Assembly (NCBI GenBank): GCA_902475025.1
Contig: CABRXX010000019.1
Span: 1 to 45,907, forward strand
Source: Merdiplasma sp905207905
GTDB taxonomy: Bacteria; Bacillota; Clostridia; Lachnospirales; Lachnospiraceae
DNA length: 45,907 nucleotides
Direction: 5' to 3'
In this document: one piece after another, positions 9,069 through 18,317 of the stretch
How positions within the stretch are numbered: position 1 is the first letter of the stretch
Layout: each line of letters opens with the position of its first letter
Position numbers and translations under genes: made by a program
The notes under the pieces: model-generated
Told to the model about the DNA's origin: nothing
The model's input: only the letters and a program-made list of their open reading frames with translations
Databases searched by the model: none

Positions 9069-9935
9069 TCAGAAATCCCCCACCCCCTCCAGATACTTGA
9101 TCACTCCGCTGCCAATCGCCTCCGCCACCGCCTGCTGGTACTCTGGGGTCTGGATCTTCTTTGCCTCTTCGGGGTTGGAGAGGAAGGAGCATTCCACCAG
9201 AATGGTCACTCCCTCCGAGCGCTTCAGAATATAATAATTGGTATTTCCCTTAATCACACGGGGTCTTTGGATATTCAGCAGGGTGTTCAGCTGCTCCTGC
9301 ACCGAAAGGGCCAGCTGCTTTCCCTCCTGGGAATGCTCAAAATAAAATACCTGAGGGCCGTACACCTGGGGATCCTGATAGCTGTTCTGATGGATGCTCA
9401 CAGAGAGCAGCGGCTTTTTCTCCTGGATCAGAGCGCATCTGCGCTGAATGTCCTGAACCTTTTTCTTAGGACTGTCCTCATCATACAGCCCCTGATCCCC
9501 GGTTCTGGTATAAATGATCTCATAGCCCTTCTCTTCCAGCACTTCCCCCAAAAGCCTGGAAATGGCCAGATTGATCTGCTTCTCCTCCACGCCCCCGATC
9601 CCCACCATGCCGGGATCGACGCCCCCGTGCCCCGGGTCGATGAGTATCCGCCCCCTGGTTTTTTCCCAGTTCTTCTCCTCCAGCCCGGCCTCTGGCTCCT
9701 GACTCGTTTTCTCCTGAGACTGCTGGCTTTCCCCCGCCTCTCCTTCTGTTCCCTTGTCTGGCTGTCTCTGAAGCCCATCCCCTTTCTCCTGCCACTCCTC
9801 CTGGATCCCCGAAGGATTTTTGCCCTGGATCCTGCCGCTCTTCTCAGCCCAGATCCCCGGCAGGATCCAGGCCAGGAATAAGATCACTCCTACCATGACC
9901 AGCTTCAAAATTTTATGTATCCGTTTTTCCGGCAT
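9069..9935 (-). CDS. cwlD: N-acetylmuramoyl-L-alanine amidase, CwlD type
   Basis: This Amidase_3 family zinc enzyme, 288 residues, removes the stem peptide from muramic acid. CwlD does this in the first step of muramic-delta-lactam formation in the spore cortex. A membrane anchor (about 11-30) is followed by a Glu/Gln-rich linker (about 45-90) and the catalytic domain (95-285). Visible zinc ligands are His103 in DPGHGG, Glu117 or Glu118 and His182 in SIHQN. The catalytic Glu is Glu248 in LVECSFLSN. The linker is longer than usual. The assignment to CwlD rather than another amidase rests on the domain, the single membrane anchor and the presence of germination genes in the same window. The only plausible ribosome binding site (GGGAAGG) is inside the stem of the preceding terminator. 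Confidence 0.8.
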   Translation of the reverse strand: MPEKRIHKILKLVMVGVILFLAWILPGIWAEKSGRIQGKNPSGIQEEWQEKGDGLQRQPDKGTEGEAGESQQSQEKTSQEPEAGLEEKNWEKTRGRILIDPGHGGVDPGMVGIGGVEEKQINLAISRLLGEVLEEKGYEIIYTRTGDQGLYDEDSPKKKVQDIQRRCALIQEKKPLLSVSIHQNSYQDPQVYGPQVFYFEHSQEGKQLALSVQEQLNTLLNIQRPRVIKGNTNYYILKRSEGVTILVECSFLSNPEEAKKIQTPEYQQAVAEAIGSGVIKYLEGVGDF

Positions 9936-9996
9936 AAAAAAACCCGCCTTCCCACACTCTCACTAAAGTGTATGGAAAGACAGGCTCTCCTAGTAC
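9936..9996 (-). terminator. Terminator whose U-tract touches the cwlD start codon
   Basis: On the minus strand a stem formed by GTCTTTCCATACACT and AGTGTGGGAAGGC (several G-U pairs) is followed by GGG and seven T. The ATG of cwlD comes immediately after the last T. It should end the polysaccharide operon upstream. The same bases contain the only Shine-Dalgarno-like sequence for cwlD. Confidence 0.7.
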
Positions 9997-10021
9997 AGCA
10001 AATATTGATTCACTGCCTGAT

Positions 10022-10972
10022 TCATTTTTCTTCTTTTTTCAGCTCCTGATATCGGTGCTCGATCTCCATCAGCTCCATCTCGAAATCCTGACGGTTTTTC
10101 TGCCTGATGGTCTGAAGGATCAGCCCCGCAAAAAGGGACTGCAGCGCTGCGATCACCGCAAAGCCGCACACCACCAGCGTTGGGATCTTGGTCACCACGC
10201 CCTGGCTTAAATATTTTAGGAATACCGGAACAAAAAAGCCTCCTGCCAGGATCAGAAGGATCACTGTGAAGAAACCGAAAAATGCCAGAGGTTTGTAATT
10301 GCGGAACAGCTTTCCAATGGTCTTTAACACCTTAAACCCGTCGGAATAAGTATTCAGCTTGGACTCGCTGCCTTCCGGCCGATCCCGGTAATCGATCACC
10401 ACATTGTCCAGCAGCATATTTTTATCAATGGCATGGATGGTCATCTCCGTCTCGATCTCAAATCCCTTGGACAGAACCGGAAAGCTTTTTACAAACTGAT
10501 AGCTAAAGGCCCGATAGCCGGTCATAATATCCTTGATATCGCTCTTAAACAGCACATTGATGCTCTTTCGCACCAGACTGTTTCCAAAATTGTGGAAGGG
10601 CCGCTTATTTTCCGTAAAATAGGTGGAAGAAAGCCGGTCGCCGACCACCATATCCACCCGATCCTCCAGCACCTTTTTGATCATCTTAGGGGCATACTCT
10701 GCCGGATAGGTATCGTCTCCATCCACCATCAGATAACACTCCGCATCAATCTCCCGAAACATCCGGCGGATCACATTTCCCTTTCCCTGCTGAGGCTCCC
10801 GGCGCACCACTGCCCCGACCTCCCTGGCGATCCTGGCAGTGTCATCCGTAGAGTTATTGTCATACACATAGATCACTCCGCCTTCCGGAAGAACTTCCTT
10901 GTAATCCTCCACCACCTTGCGGATGGTCTTGGCTTCATTATAACAGGGTATCAATACTGCAACTTTATCCAT
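10022..10972 (-). CDS. Family 2 glycosyltransferase with two C-terminal membrane helices
   Basis: The 316-residue protein has a GT-A fold domain (about 1-215) of the polyprenyl-phosphate sugar transferase type. LIPCYNEA is at 7-14, DNNSTDD at 38-44 and the metal-binding DGDDTYP at 84-90. Two membrane helices follow (about 229-252 and 264-287), then a charged tail. Such enzymes usually load a sugar from a nucleotide donor onto undecaprenyl phosphate or a lipid-linked glycan at the inner face of the membrane. The start has AGGAG 9 bases upstream. It overlaps the flippase gene by 8 bases and is the last gene of the polysaccharide group. The sugar cannot be told. Confidence 0.85.
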   Translation of the reverse strand: MDKVAVLIPCYNEAKTIRKVVEDYKEVLPEGGVIYVYDNNSTDDTARIAREVGAVVRREPQQGKGNVIRRMFREIDAECYLMVDGDDTYPAEYAPKMIKKVLEDRVDMVVGDRLSSTYFTENKRPFHNFGNSLVRKSINVLFKSDIKDIMTGYRAFSYQFVKSFPVLSKGFEIETEMTIHAIDKNMLLDNVVIDYRDRPEGSESKLNTYSDGFKVLKTIGKLFRNYKPLAFFGFFTVILLILAGGFFVPVFLKYLSQGVVTKIPTLVVCGFAVIAALQSLFAGLILQTIRQKNRQDFEMELMEIEHRYQELKKEEK

Positions 10973-12275
10973 GACTTTTTTCTCCTGCTTTACTGCTCAT
11001 TCTGCACTGATAAAACAGCACGCCTGAAAATATTATAAATAAAATCCCGCAAGAATACAAGTAATTTATACAGGCTCCCATAACCCCCAGCCCCTTTACC
11101 ATACTTCTGGCCGGGAGAATGGTCAAAACAGCGGTAATGGCATAGACGATAAGGATGCACCCGCCCCTTCGGATGGCAATGAGAATATTGTACAGCATGT
11201 ACACGGCTGCGCTGATCCCGCCTCCGATGAGCAGCACAATAAATTCTAATTGATAGGGGGACAAGTCCACCCCGTAGATCAGCTCCAGAAGCCTTCTGCC
11301 GATGAGATGGCCGCCAACGACGATCCCTCCGGTAAAAAGCAGGATCAGTCCCACGATCTTCCCCACATAGCCGGAAAATTTCCGAATCTCCTTCCTCCAC
11401 CAAAGCTCCGCAATGGTGGTGATGGTGGGCTTAAACAGAAACTCGCTTAACAGGGTGATCACAAAGGAGGGCATAAACAGCACGCTGTAATAGGTCTGAT
11501 ACTCCTTGGCCATCACGCTGTCCATGGCATACTTGGGAACATTGTAAAGAAGAAGGGACAAAAAAGTGCCCAAAAACAGGGGCGCGCAAGTTTTCAAAAG
11601 CTTCCCCACGCTGCTCCAGCGAAATCTCAGCCGCTCCTCATTTTCCTGCGTTTTCACATCCCGCAGCCTCTTTGCGGCCTCCTGCTCTTTGGCCAGCTCC
11701 CGGCGCATCCCTCTGACTGCCAGTCCGTTCATCAAAAGGCAGAGACCCAGGGAAGACAGGGAGGTGAACACGCAGGCAAAGGCCAAATTTTTTGTCAGGA
11801 GCAGGCTGATCGTAAACGCAGCAGCGGAGTAGGTATTCCTGGCTGCCAGCATCTTTCCCATCAGTTCCACATGATAATTCTGCTGAAAATTTCCGTGGAA
11901 TACATCCTCCACCGCATCCACCGTCTTCATCAGGATGATGAATGCGCTGATCACCACATATTCTCCCTGGAAACTGAAGGAGCTGTAGATAATCCCAAAC
12001 AGCATCATGGCGCTGCAGGTAAGGATCCTGGAAACTCCGTACTCCCGGAACAGATACTTCTCCCGCAGATCCGTGGCCTGATAGGTACGCATCCCGAAGC
12101 GTCCCACGGTCAGGAGAAGCTGGGCTGTGGCATAGCTTAGGGAGAAAAAGCCTGCCTGCTCCACGCCGCACACCCGGGTCACCACCATAAGGTACAGGAA
12201 GGAGGAGAGGGAGTAGCAGCTGCTGCCGATCATGTTCCAAAGGAACGCTTTTTTTACATTCTTTTCTCTATTCAT
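10965..12275 (-). CDS. Polysaccharide flippase (Wzx/MATE-like)
   Basis: A 436-residue polytopic membrane protein with about 12-14 hydrophobic segments and few charges outside the loops, matching the oligosaccharide flippase / polysaccharide biosynthesis family that moves undecaprenyl-linked glycans across the membrane. A basic cytoplasmic loop (about 190-225) splits it into two halves, as expected for the MOP superfamily. It overlaps the upstream Fe-S gene and the downstream glycosyltransferase by 8 bases each, so the three are translationally coupled. The family call is from length, topology and context; there is no short diagnostic motif. Confidence 0.8.
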   Translation of the reverse strand: MNREKNVKKAFLWNMIGSSCYSLSSFLYLMVVTRVCGVEQAGFFSLSYATAQLLLTVGRFGMRTYQATDLREKYLFREYGVSRILTCSAMMLFGIIYSSFSFQGEYVVISAFIILMKTVDAVEDVFHGNFQQNYHVELMGKMLAARNTYSAAAFTISLLLTKNLAFACVFTSLSSLGLCLLMNGLAVRGMRRELAKEQEAAKRLRDVKTQENEERLRFRWSSVGKLLKTCAPLFLGTFLSLLLYNVPKYAMDSVMAKEYQTYYSVLFMPSFVITLLSEFLFKPTITTIAELWWRKEIRKFSGYVGKIVGLILLFTGGIVVGGHLIGRRLLELIYGVDLSPYQLEFIVLLIGGGISAAVYMLYNILIAIRRGGCILIVYAITAVLTILPARSMVKGLGVMGACINYLYSCGILFIIFSGVLFYQCRMSSKAGEKSHG

Positions 12276-13491
12276 GCTTCCCTTTCTTTCCCACGATCAC
12301 CTGCCGGTACAGCTTTCCCGCAGCCTGATACAGCCCTACCTTACGGAGAACGGGAGAAACGGTGCGGATCAATCGGGGGAGCAAAGAGCCTTTCATATAT
12401 TTTCGGATCACCGCCTCCTTATCTGCATTCTCCCTGTATTCCTGCCAGAAAGCCTCCTGGTTTGCCGGGGGCTTGGCGCTGTATTCCAGATGGGGCTGCC
12501 AGCAGTCCTTCTTCGTCACCTTCTGAAATTCCGCCTGTTTTTTCAATTCCTCAAACAAAAGCTTGCCTTTTGTAGAGTTTACCAGCACCACATTGACGCC
12601 GCCCTCCGGGTCAAAGGAGATCCCGGCCTGCTCCACATTCCAGAAATCTCCCAGGGTGAAATCACCGGGACGTTTGTAGCTGGTATAGTGGCAGTCAAAG
12701 CAAGAGGGCCGATTCGCATAAAGGCTTAAGAACAGCTGGTTAAAGGACAGATCCTCCACCACCTGATCCAGGCTGCCCTTTTTCACCTTCACATCCATCA
12801 CCTGCTTTTTCCAGGATACCTTTTTGCTGCGCATATTGATCCGAATGATCTCATCTCCCGGCTCCAGATATCCCTTCAAAATGGTAAGGTACGCTTCCCA
12901 CACCTTCCGGCTTGGAACTCCATGGCAGATGTTGTCACAGGTATAAAGGTTCTCCCTGTTTACCCGCTTCAATTTTAAATACTTTTTTACCCCCATGATC
13001 TGACAGGGGGTTCCCGTAAGCAGAACCGTCCTTCCCTGCTCCAGATCAGTCCGAATAAAGCGATATACCTCTGTCAGGTCGCTCTCCACATACTTGGAGG
13101 TGCGGAAGGCTGCCGCCTCCTGCCAGGTTTCGGCCCTCTCATGGCGCACCTGGAAACTCTCGTCAAAGGCCACTCCGTAGACCACGCCCTGTCTGTCCAG
13201 CGTCCACCGGGCCAGCAGGGTAAACATGCCTCCTGAGGAGCTTTCTTTTAAAATCTCCGGCTTCTTCGCCCGCAGAGCGTACACATCCGGATCTGCATCC
13301 CGCCCCACATAATTTTCTTCCAGCGGGCAGACCTTACGGCACAGTCCGCAATCAATGCACTGATAGGGATCCACCTTGGGATAGGCGAACCCTTTTTCAT
13401 CTCTCTGCATCTTGATGGCTGATACGGGACAGATCTGACTACAAGCCATACAGCCGCAGCACTGCTTCTTTTCCTTGCTATCTAAGTACAT
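12268..13491 (-). CDS. FrhB/FdhB-like 4Fe-4S protein of a polysaccharide locus
   Basis: The 407-residue protein begins with two ferredoxin-type clusters: Cys at 11, 14, 17 and 21 (CCGCMACSQICP) and Cys at 45, 48, 51 and 55 (CIDCGLCRKVCP). The coenzyme F420 hydrogenase/dehydrogenase beta-subunit N- and C-terminal domains follow, with SSGGMF, TGTPCQ and a Cys-rich DCHYTSYKR segment. In gut clostridia this family commonly neighbours polysaccharide pyruvyl transferases and flippases, where it is thought to carry out a redox step on a surface glycan. That role is inferred. The start has AAAGGAG 6 bases upstream. It follows the pyruvyl transferase gene by 84 bases. Confidence 0.85.
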   Translation of the reverse strand: MYLDSKEKKQCCGCMACSQICPVSAIKMQRDEKGFAYPKVDPYQCIDCGLCRKVCPLEENYVGRDADPDVYALRAKKPEILKESSSGGMFTLLARWTLDRQGVVYGVAFDESFQVRHERAETWQEAAAFRTSKYVESDLTEVYRFIRTDLEQGRTVLLTGTPCQIMGVKKYLKLKRVNRENLYTCDNICHGVPSRKVWEAYLTILKGYLEPGDEIIRINMRSKKVSWKKQVMDVKVKKGSLDQVVEDLSFNQLFLSLYANRPSCFDCHYTSYKRPGDFTLGDFWNVEQAGISFDPEGGVNVVLVNSTKGKLLFEELKKQAEFQKVTKKDCWQPHLEYSAKPPANQEAFWQEYRENADKEAVIRKYMKGSLLPRLIRTVSPVLRKVGLYQAAGKLYRQVIVGKKGKHE

Positions 13492-13515
13492 CCCTTGCTC
13501 CTTTCCAAAAATGGG

Positions 13516-13538
13516 AAAAACAGCTCCTTTGCAGGAGC
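13516..13538 (-). terminator. Weak hairpin with T-run between pyruvyl transferase and Fe-S genes
   Basis: On the minus strand GCTCC-TGCAAA-GGAGC is followed, after TG, by five T. The stem is only five pairs, so it may be a partial terminator tuning the expression of the three downstream genes. Confidence 0.35.
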
Positions 13539-13575
13539 AGCTCCGGGCGGATACCGCCTTATTGGTATTTATTTT

Positions 13576-14673
13576 TTACGCTTCCCGCTTTCCGCTCCTT
13601 ATCATTTTTTTCAGGGCGGACAGGGAGGTTTCTCTCATTTTGGCCAACTGCTCATTGGCATAGGTAAAATCAATTTCTTCTGTGAGCTGCTCATCGTCCA
13701 GCGCTCCCATAGTTCTGTGCGAAAGCTTCACCTGCTCTAACAGCTGCTCCACCCTGCGGTTTTTATGATGTCCGTCTACCTTTGCAAAAAACTTCCGGTT
13801 AAATAACAGAGAAAACACAATACCATGGAAGGAATCCGACACCACATACTCCGCATTCTGAAACAGGCCCATCCACTCTGCCGGCCCCACGGTGAGCTGA
13901 CAGCTGCAGCGCAGAAGTCCCACCAGAGGGAAGGGCACATATACCACCCGGCAGCCTGTGACCTTATTCAGTCTCCTCACAAAACTTACGATCTCCGGAT
14001 TGATTCCCAACTGGTACACTAAAATATACGGCGTTTTCTTCTTCGGTTCCACCAATAGTTTTTGCCATTCCTCCGGCGTCAGAAGCAGCGTAGGGTCGCA
14101 GACGCACGAAGGCCGCTTCCCGGTCAGCTCCTCCACCACATCTGCCCCGTAATTTTCCCGCACCAGTATCTCGTCAAAATCCTTCAGAAGTTTCCCGTAC
14201 GCTTCCCGGTACTGCTCCGGAGGAAGATGTTCCCCGATACTGGCTGCATAGCTGCATTTTTTCTTTCCTTCCTTCACAAAGTCCAGAAAATAGGTGCGGT
14301 CAAAATTGGTCAGCTTATAATCCCAGATCTGGTCGCTTCCCGCAAGATAAATATCGTATTTGTCCGCCACAGCCTCCATATGCCCCGCTCTCACCGGCTG
14401 GCTGTAGCGCATCTTCCGCCGGAAGAGATTGCATTTTCGCCGCCTGGGCAGATAGCAGATATGTCCGATCACTCCGTAAATATAGTTGAACAATCCTTTT
14501 TTCTTTAGATTCACCAGCCGGAAAGGATTGCTGATATATTCACACCGGTAATCAATGATCTCCGGATCGGTTCCCAGCTCTCTCAGCTTTTTTTGCAAAC
14601 CGTAGCTTTGCAAAATAGCACCGTAGTTGTCATAATTGTGGAAGGTAATGACTCCGACTTTCTTCTTGTCCAT
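13576..14673 (-). CDS. Polysaccharide pyruvyl transferase family protein
   Basis: The 365-residue protein belongs to the CsaB/WcaK-like polysaccharide pyruvyl transferase family, which transfers pyruvate from phosphoenolpyruvate to sugars of cell-wall or capsular glycans. Visible features are the N-terminal GVITFHNYDNYGAIL, the mid-protein AGSDQIWDYKL and the C-terminal VVSDSFHGIVFSLLF, all typical of the family. I prefer the ATG at 14673, with AAAGGG upstream, over a TTG two codons earlier. The Fe-S protein immediately downstream is a frequent partner of this family. A function in ketal pyruvylation is likely but the glycan is unknown. Confidence 0.85.
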   Translation of the reverse strand: MDKKKVGVITFHNYDNYGAILQSYGLQKKLRELGTDPEIIDYRCEYISNPFRLVNLKKKGLFNYIYGVIGHICYLPRRRKCNLFRRKMRYSQPVRAGHMEAVADKYDIYLAGSDQIWDYKLTNFDRTYFLDFVKEGKKKCSYAASIGEHLPPEQYREAYGKLLKDFDEILVRENYGADVVEELTGKRPSCVCDPTLLLTPEEWQKLLVEPKKKTPYILVYQLGINPEIVSFVRRLNKVTGCRVVYVPFPLVGLLRCSCQLTVGPAEWMGLFQNAEYVVSDSFHGIVFSLLFNRKFFAKVDGHHKNRRVEQLLEQVKLSHRTMGALDDEQLTEEIDFTYANEQLAKMRETSLSALKKMIRSGKREA

Positions 14674-14727
14674 TTCCAATACCCTTTCTTTTTTCTAAAC
14701 TGTAACTCCTGATTCCGGCTGCCGCCT

Positions 14728-16584
14728 CTATCGGATTCTTTTTAGCGTATTCTCTCTTCCTGGCCCTTGCACTGAGGCATGGCTCCATTCCAGGCACCAG
14801 TATAGCAATACCGGCAGACAGGCCATCACCGGCATAGCATACCGAAGCAGCCCATTCACTGGGGAGGCCAGGCACACTGCCACATTCAGAGCCGGCGCCG
14901 CCAGAACCAAAATTCCCAGATACCGTTTTCGGTAAAAGAAGTATCCAGCCATCAAAAGCAGAATCCACGTATACGTACCGGGATTCAAAAGCTGGGCCAG
15001 CCCCGGCACTCTCCGCCACAGCTCCGCATAACCCTCCATCAAACTTCTTAATCGATAGGGGGTCACATAGGAAATCGCAAAGTCCCCGGTGGCCACAGGC
15101 GCTCCTTTAATATAAAAATGATAGGCGATTCTGGCATTCCGGTTGGAAAAGGGATAGTAATAACCGAAGGTGTTGTGCAGGGTAGCCTGCAGATACACGC
15201 CCGGATGCTTTCGAAACATCTGGGCCCACACCCGGAAATATTCCTGCAGTTCCTCACTGGTAGCCTTTATCTTAAAGGTATCCTTCACAGGGTCAGACAG
15301 TTCCGGATCATAGTTTTCCGCTATCGTATCAAAATCTAAAACCTTGTCAATGGCCTTCTTCTCTTCCTCCGTCACCTCGTCCGGATACTCTTTTACATAC
15401 CGGGCGGTCTGCTGAAACAATACAGACATGGTAACCCGCTTGTTCTCCGGAATCACTCCTGCAGCCGGAGTCAGCACATACTTATATCCCCCAAAGCAAA
15501 GCGCAAGGCAAAAAGTGAGCAGCAACGCATACCTGCGGTATCCTTTCTCACAGAAGAAAAACAAAAGAAGGCTGGCTGGCAGTACTAAAAAGATGCCGTT
15601 GTTTCGGAACGCAGAGATCAGAAATCCCAGGAAAAACAGCTGCAAAAACCGCAGCTGCAGCCGCCTCCCACATTCCTGCTGCTGTCTTCTCAAAAACCAG
15701 AGACAAACTTCTACATACAAAGCCGTATACAGCGTGTACAACGCAAGATAGATGGTATCCTTAAGGATCGCCTGAGCATAGGAGCCAAATACCGGATTAA
15801 CAGTAAAAAATGCCAGAGTCCCCATCTGAAGGAGCCTGGGTGCCCCCCATTCCCTGATCTTTTTGCACACTGCGGCATAACAGAATACCTCCACAATGCA
15901 GAAGGAAAACACTACGAGAAATACGCCAAAGTTGTCGCTGATCACCTGACCGATGCGCATGATCAGTCCCACCAGCAGAGTCAGAGACCAGGAGTGCTGA
16001 TTCGTCAGATCCCGGACTCCGAAAGCCATATTCAGCTGATTGTACCCGTCATGTGGCACTGATCCCGGCAAAAAGGCCAGCAGAAAAGGCAGCCATCCTA
16101 AAAAAATCACCAGCGCACAGAACAAAAGGTAATGCCTTTCCACCCATTGCGGAAAAGGCTTTTTTGCTTTGTTCTCCTTTAGGCTCACCCGGTCTGCAAA
16201 CCGATAGATCAGTTTCACACAGACAAAAAACAGGAAAAAGTACCCTGCAAATACCACCAGCGCAATACAAAACTGTTTTTTTCCTCCAAAGATAAAATTC
16301 CAGTTTCCGTTTTTGGAATAGCTGATGCCAATCATCATGAAGGCAGAAAACAGGCAGGCCAGAAGGGGCACCGTCCAGTGACACACCTGCTTAATCTGCT
16401 CCCAGACTTTCACATACAGCACGCATACTGCCAGCAGAACGATCAGTTTATCCAGTCCCACTCCATCCACCTGGGCCTGCACCATTTTAAAAATCGAATC
16501 TTTATACTGATAGACCCCGGTGAAAGACAGTGCTATGCCTGTCAAAAGTCCCGCCCCAATGGGCCAAATATTTCGTTTTTCCAT
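14728..16584 (-). CDS. Large polytopic membrane protein, DUF6020/GT-C-like
   Basis: The 618-residue protein has roughly a dozen or more membrane helices and one larger extracytoplasmic segment (about 395-520, rich in Glu/Lys/Asp, containing VTEEEKKAIDKVLDF). The layout resembles membrane glycosyltransferases or lipid-sugar polymerases of Lachnospiraceae annotated as DUF6020, recalled from memory. An early Asp/His motif around PGSVPHDGYNQ in a loop is reminiscent of GT-C enzymes. I chose the ATG at 16584, with GGAGG 5 bases upstream, rather than the upstream TTG. A short inverted repeat (16602-16617) lies just before the ribosome binding site. It heads the polysaccharide group, so a role in glycan assembly is plausible. 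Confidence 0.65.
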   Translation of the reverse strand: MEKRNIWPIGAGLLTGIALSFTGVYQYKDSIFKMVQAQVDGVGLDKLIVLLAVCVLYVKVWEQIKQVCHWTVPLLACLFSAFMMIGISYSKNGNWNFIFGGKKQFCIALVVFAGYFFLFFVCVKLIYRFADRVSLKENKAKKPFPQWVERHYLLFCALVIFLGWLPFLLAFLPGSVPHDGYNQLNMAFGVRDLTNQHSWSLTLLVGLIMRIGQVISDNFGVFLVVFSFCIVEVFCYAAVCKKIREWGAPRLLQMGTLAFFTVNPVFGSYAQAILKDTIYLALYTLYTALYVEVCLWFLRRQQQECGRRLQLRFLQLFFLGFLISAFRNNGIFLVLPASLLLFFFCEKGYRRYALLLTFCLALCFGGYKYVLTPAAGVIPENKRVTMSVLFQQTARYVKEYPDEVTEEEKKAIDKVLDFDTIAENYDPELSDPVKDTFKIKATSEELQEYFRVWAQMFRKHPGVYLQATLHNTFGYYYPFSNRNARIAYHFYIKGAPVATGDFAISYVTPYRLRSLMEGYAELWRRVPGLAQLLNPGTYTWILLLMAGYFFYRKRYLGILVLAAPALNVAVCLASPVNGLLRYAMPVMACLPVLLYWCLEWSHASVQGPGRENTLKRIR

Positions 16585-16696
16585 TATTTCCTCCAAGTTC
16601 AGAGCAGTTCACTGCTCCCAAAATATTTTTCTCCAGGCAGCCGTTCTTTTCCCTGCCTGTACAGCAACCAGTTCCTGATCATACCTGCTTATAACG

Positions 16697-16732
16697 GTTT
16701 GGAGCCAGGCCTTTTGCAGCCTGGCTTCAAAC
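16697..16732 (-). terminator. Strong hairpin after mgtE
   Basis: GTTTGGAGCCAGGC at 16697-16710 pairs with GCCTGGCTTCAAAC at 16719-16732 (13 of 14 positions), with an 8-base loop. It lies about 85 bases downstream of the mgtE stop. No T-run follows on either strand, so it may stabilise the 3' end rather than terminate. Confidence 0.5.
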
Positions 16733-16817
16733 GGTTACTCTTATTCTAACATTCCGCAGCTCAAATGACAACACAGGAAACTTCTAAAATACCATCGCGC
16801 CACGGAAAATGCATTTC

Positions 16818-18317
16818 CTAAAAATGCAGAACCTGCAGCAAAAGCAGCCAGCTTAAGCCGTAGTATACTACTACCGCCACCAGGTCATTGACCGTAGTAA
16901 TCAAAGGACCGGAGGCCACTGCCGGATCTATATGAATCTTCTGAAAAAACAGAGGGATCAGCGTTCCGAAGGCGCTGGAGATCACCATAGCCACCAGAAG
17001 GGACATCCCGATGCAGCCAGAGACTGCAAAGGCAAACCCGATTCCTTTCCCTTTCACAACCATGATATAACCTCCGATGCACAAAAAAGAGATCACACCT
17101 AAAAGCAGTCCGTTAAAGCCTCCGATTCGGATCTCCTTTCCTACCAGGCGTATCTTCTGCTGAAAGGTAAGTGCTCCATCCGTAAGCACCCGGATGGTCA
17201 CTGCCAGGGACTGGGTCCCCACATTTCCCGCCATATCAAGGATCAGAGACTGAAAGCACATGATCAGAGTCAGCTGGGACACTACCTGCTCAAAGGCTCC
17301 CACTACTGTGGATACCACCAGCCCCAGACCCAGAAGCACCAGGAGCCAGGGCAGGCGCTTTTTCACACTTTCCTTGATAGGTTCCTGCAAATCCTCCTCC
17401 GCTGTAAGACCAGCCAGCATGGCATAATCCTCTCCCAAGGTATCATCCACCACCTGGATAATGCTCTGGGAAGTGATCACTCCCAAAAGATGATTCTCAT
17501 TATCCAACACTGGCAGGGAATCCTCTGAATAATCCTTCAGCTTTTCAATACAGTCATCTATAGTTTCCTTTCCATACACATACGGGTAGGAGGTGCGGAT
17601 CAGATCCTCCAGGGGAGTATCCTGTCTGGCAATGATCAGCTCCTTTAAGTCCACCGCTCCATAAAACACCCGTTCTTCATCCACCACGAACAGGGTTGAA
17701 ATGTTATCATTTTTCGCCGCCTGACGGATCAGAGCGCTCATGGCCTCCTTGACCGAAAGGTTTGCCCGGATTTCAATGTAATTGGTCGTCATGCGGCTGC
17801 CGATCTCTTCTTTATCAAAAGAGGCAATCAGAGCAATATCCTTTCTGGCCCCTTCATCCATCAGTTCAATAAGCAGTTCCTTCCTGGTCTTCTCCATCTC
17901 TCCCAGGACTTCCCCCGCAGCATCTGCCTCCATGCCGGATAAAATAGCTGCCGCTTTTTTCAGATCCATCTCTTCTAAGTAGGAGCTCACCTCCTGGATC
18001 TGCGAATATTCAAACACATCGGACAGCATGGGCACATCCAAAACCCGGTATATTTTCCTGCGCTCCCCCAGGGTAAGCTCTGTCAGCGCCTGGGCAATAT
18101 CATTCTCATGATAATCCTCCAGTTTCTCCTTCATGATTCTGGGAGACGCATTGCTGCGGACAATTTCCCGAATCTTTGTCTTATAATCCGGCCGCTCCAT
18201 GGCCCGGCGTTCTTCCTGAACCCTATTTTCGTCCTGACCCGGCGTTTTTCCTTCCTGTTTCCCGGTTTCCTGTCTTTCCTGAAACAGCAATTCTTCATTC
18301 ATTCTCTTTTTTTCCAT
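16818..18317 (-). CDS. mgtE: Magnesium transporter MgtE
   Basis: At 499 residues the protein is slightly longer than usual because of a charged N-terminal extension (about 1-45, Glu/Gln/Arg-rich). It has the MgtE superhelical N domain (about 50-180), a CBS pair (about 185-310, containing VDEERVFYGAVDLKELI and VLDNENHLLGVITSQ), a plug helix and the five-helix membrane domain (about 325-499). The membrane domain carries the MAGNVGTQSLA signature of the Mg2+ pore. It is a Mg2+-gated Mg2+ channel of the cytoplasmic membrane. GGAGG lies 8 bases before the ATG. I looked for an M-box Mg2+ riboswitch in the upstream region and did not recognise one. It is flanked by unrelated genes and appears monocistronic. 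Confidence 0.93.
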   Translation of the reverse strand: MEKKRMNEELLFQERQETGKQEGKTPGQDENRVQEERRAMERPDYKTKIREIVRSNASPRIMKEKLEDYHENDIAQALTELTLGERRKIYRVLDVPMLSDVFEYSQIQEVSSYLEEMDLKKAAAILSGMEADAAGEVLGEMEKTRKELLIELMDEGARKDIALIASFDKEEIGSRMTTNYIEIRANLSVKEAMSALIRQAAKNDNISTLFVVDEERVFYGAVDLKELIIARQDTPLEDLIRTSYPYVYGKETIDDCIEKLKDYSEDSLPVLDNENHLLGVITSQSIIQVVDDTLGEDYAMLAGLTAEEDLQEPIKESVKKRLPWLLVLLGLGLVVSTVVGAFEQVVSQLTLIMCFQSLILDMAGNVGTQSLAVTIRVLTDGALTFQQKIRLVGKEIRIGGFNGLLLGVISFLCIGGYIMVVKGKGIGFAFAVSGCIGMSLLVAMVISSAFGTLIPLFFQKIHIDPAVASGPLITTVNDLVAVVVYYGLSWLLLLQVLHF

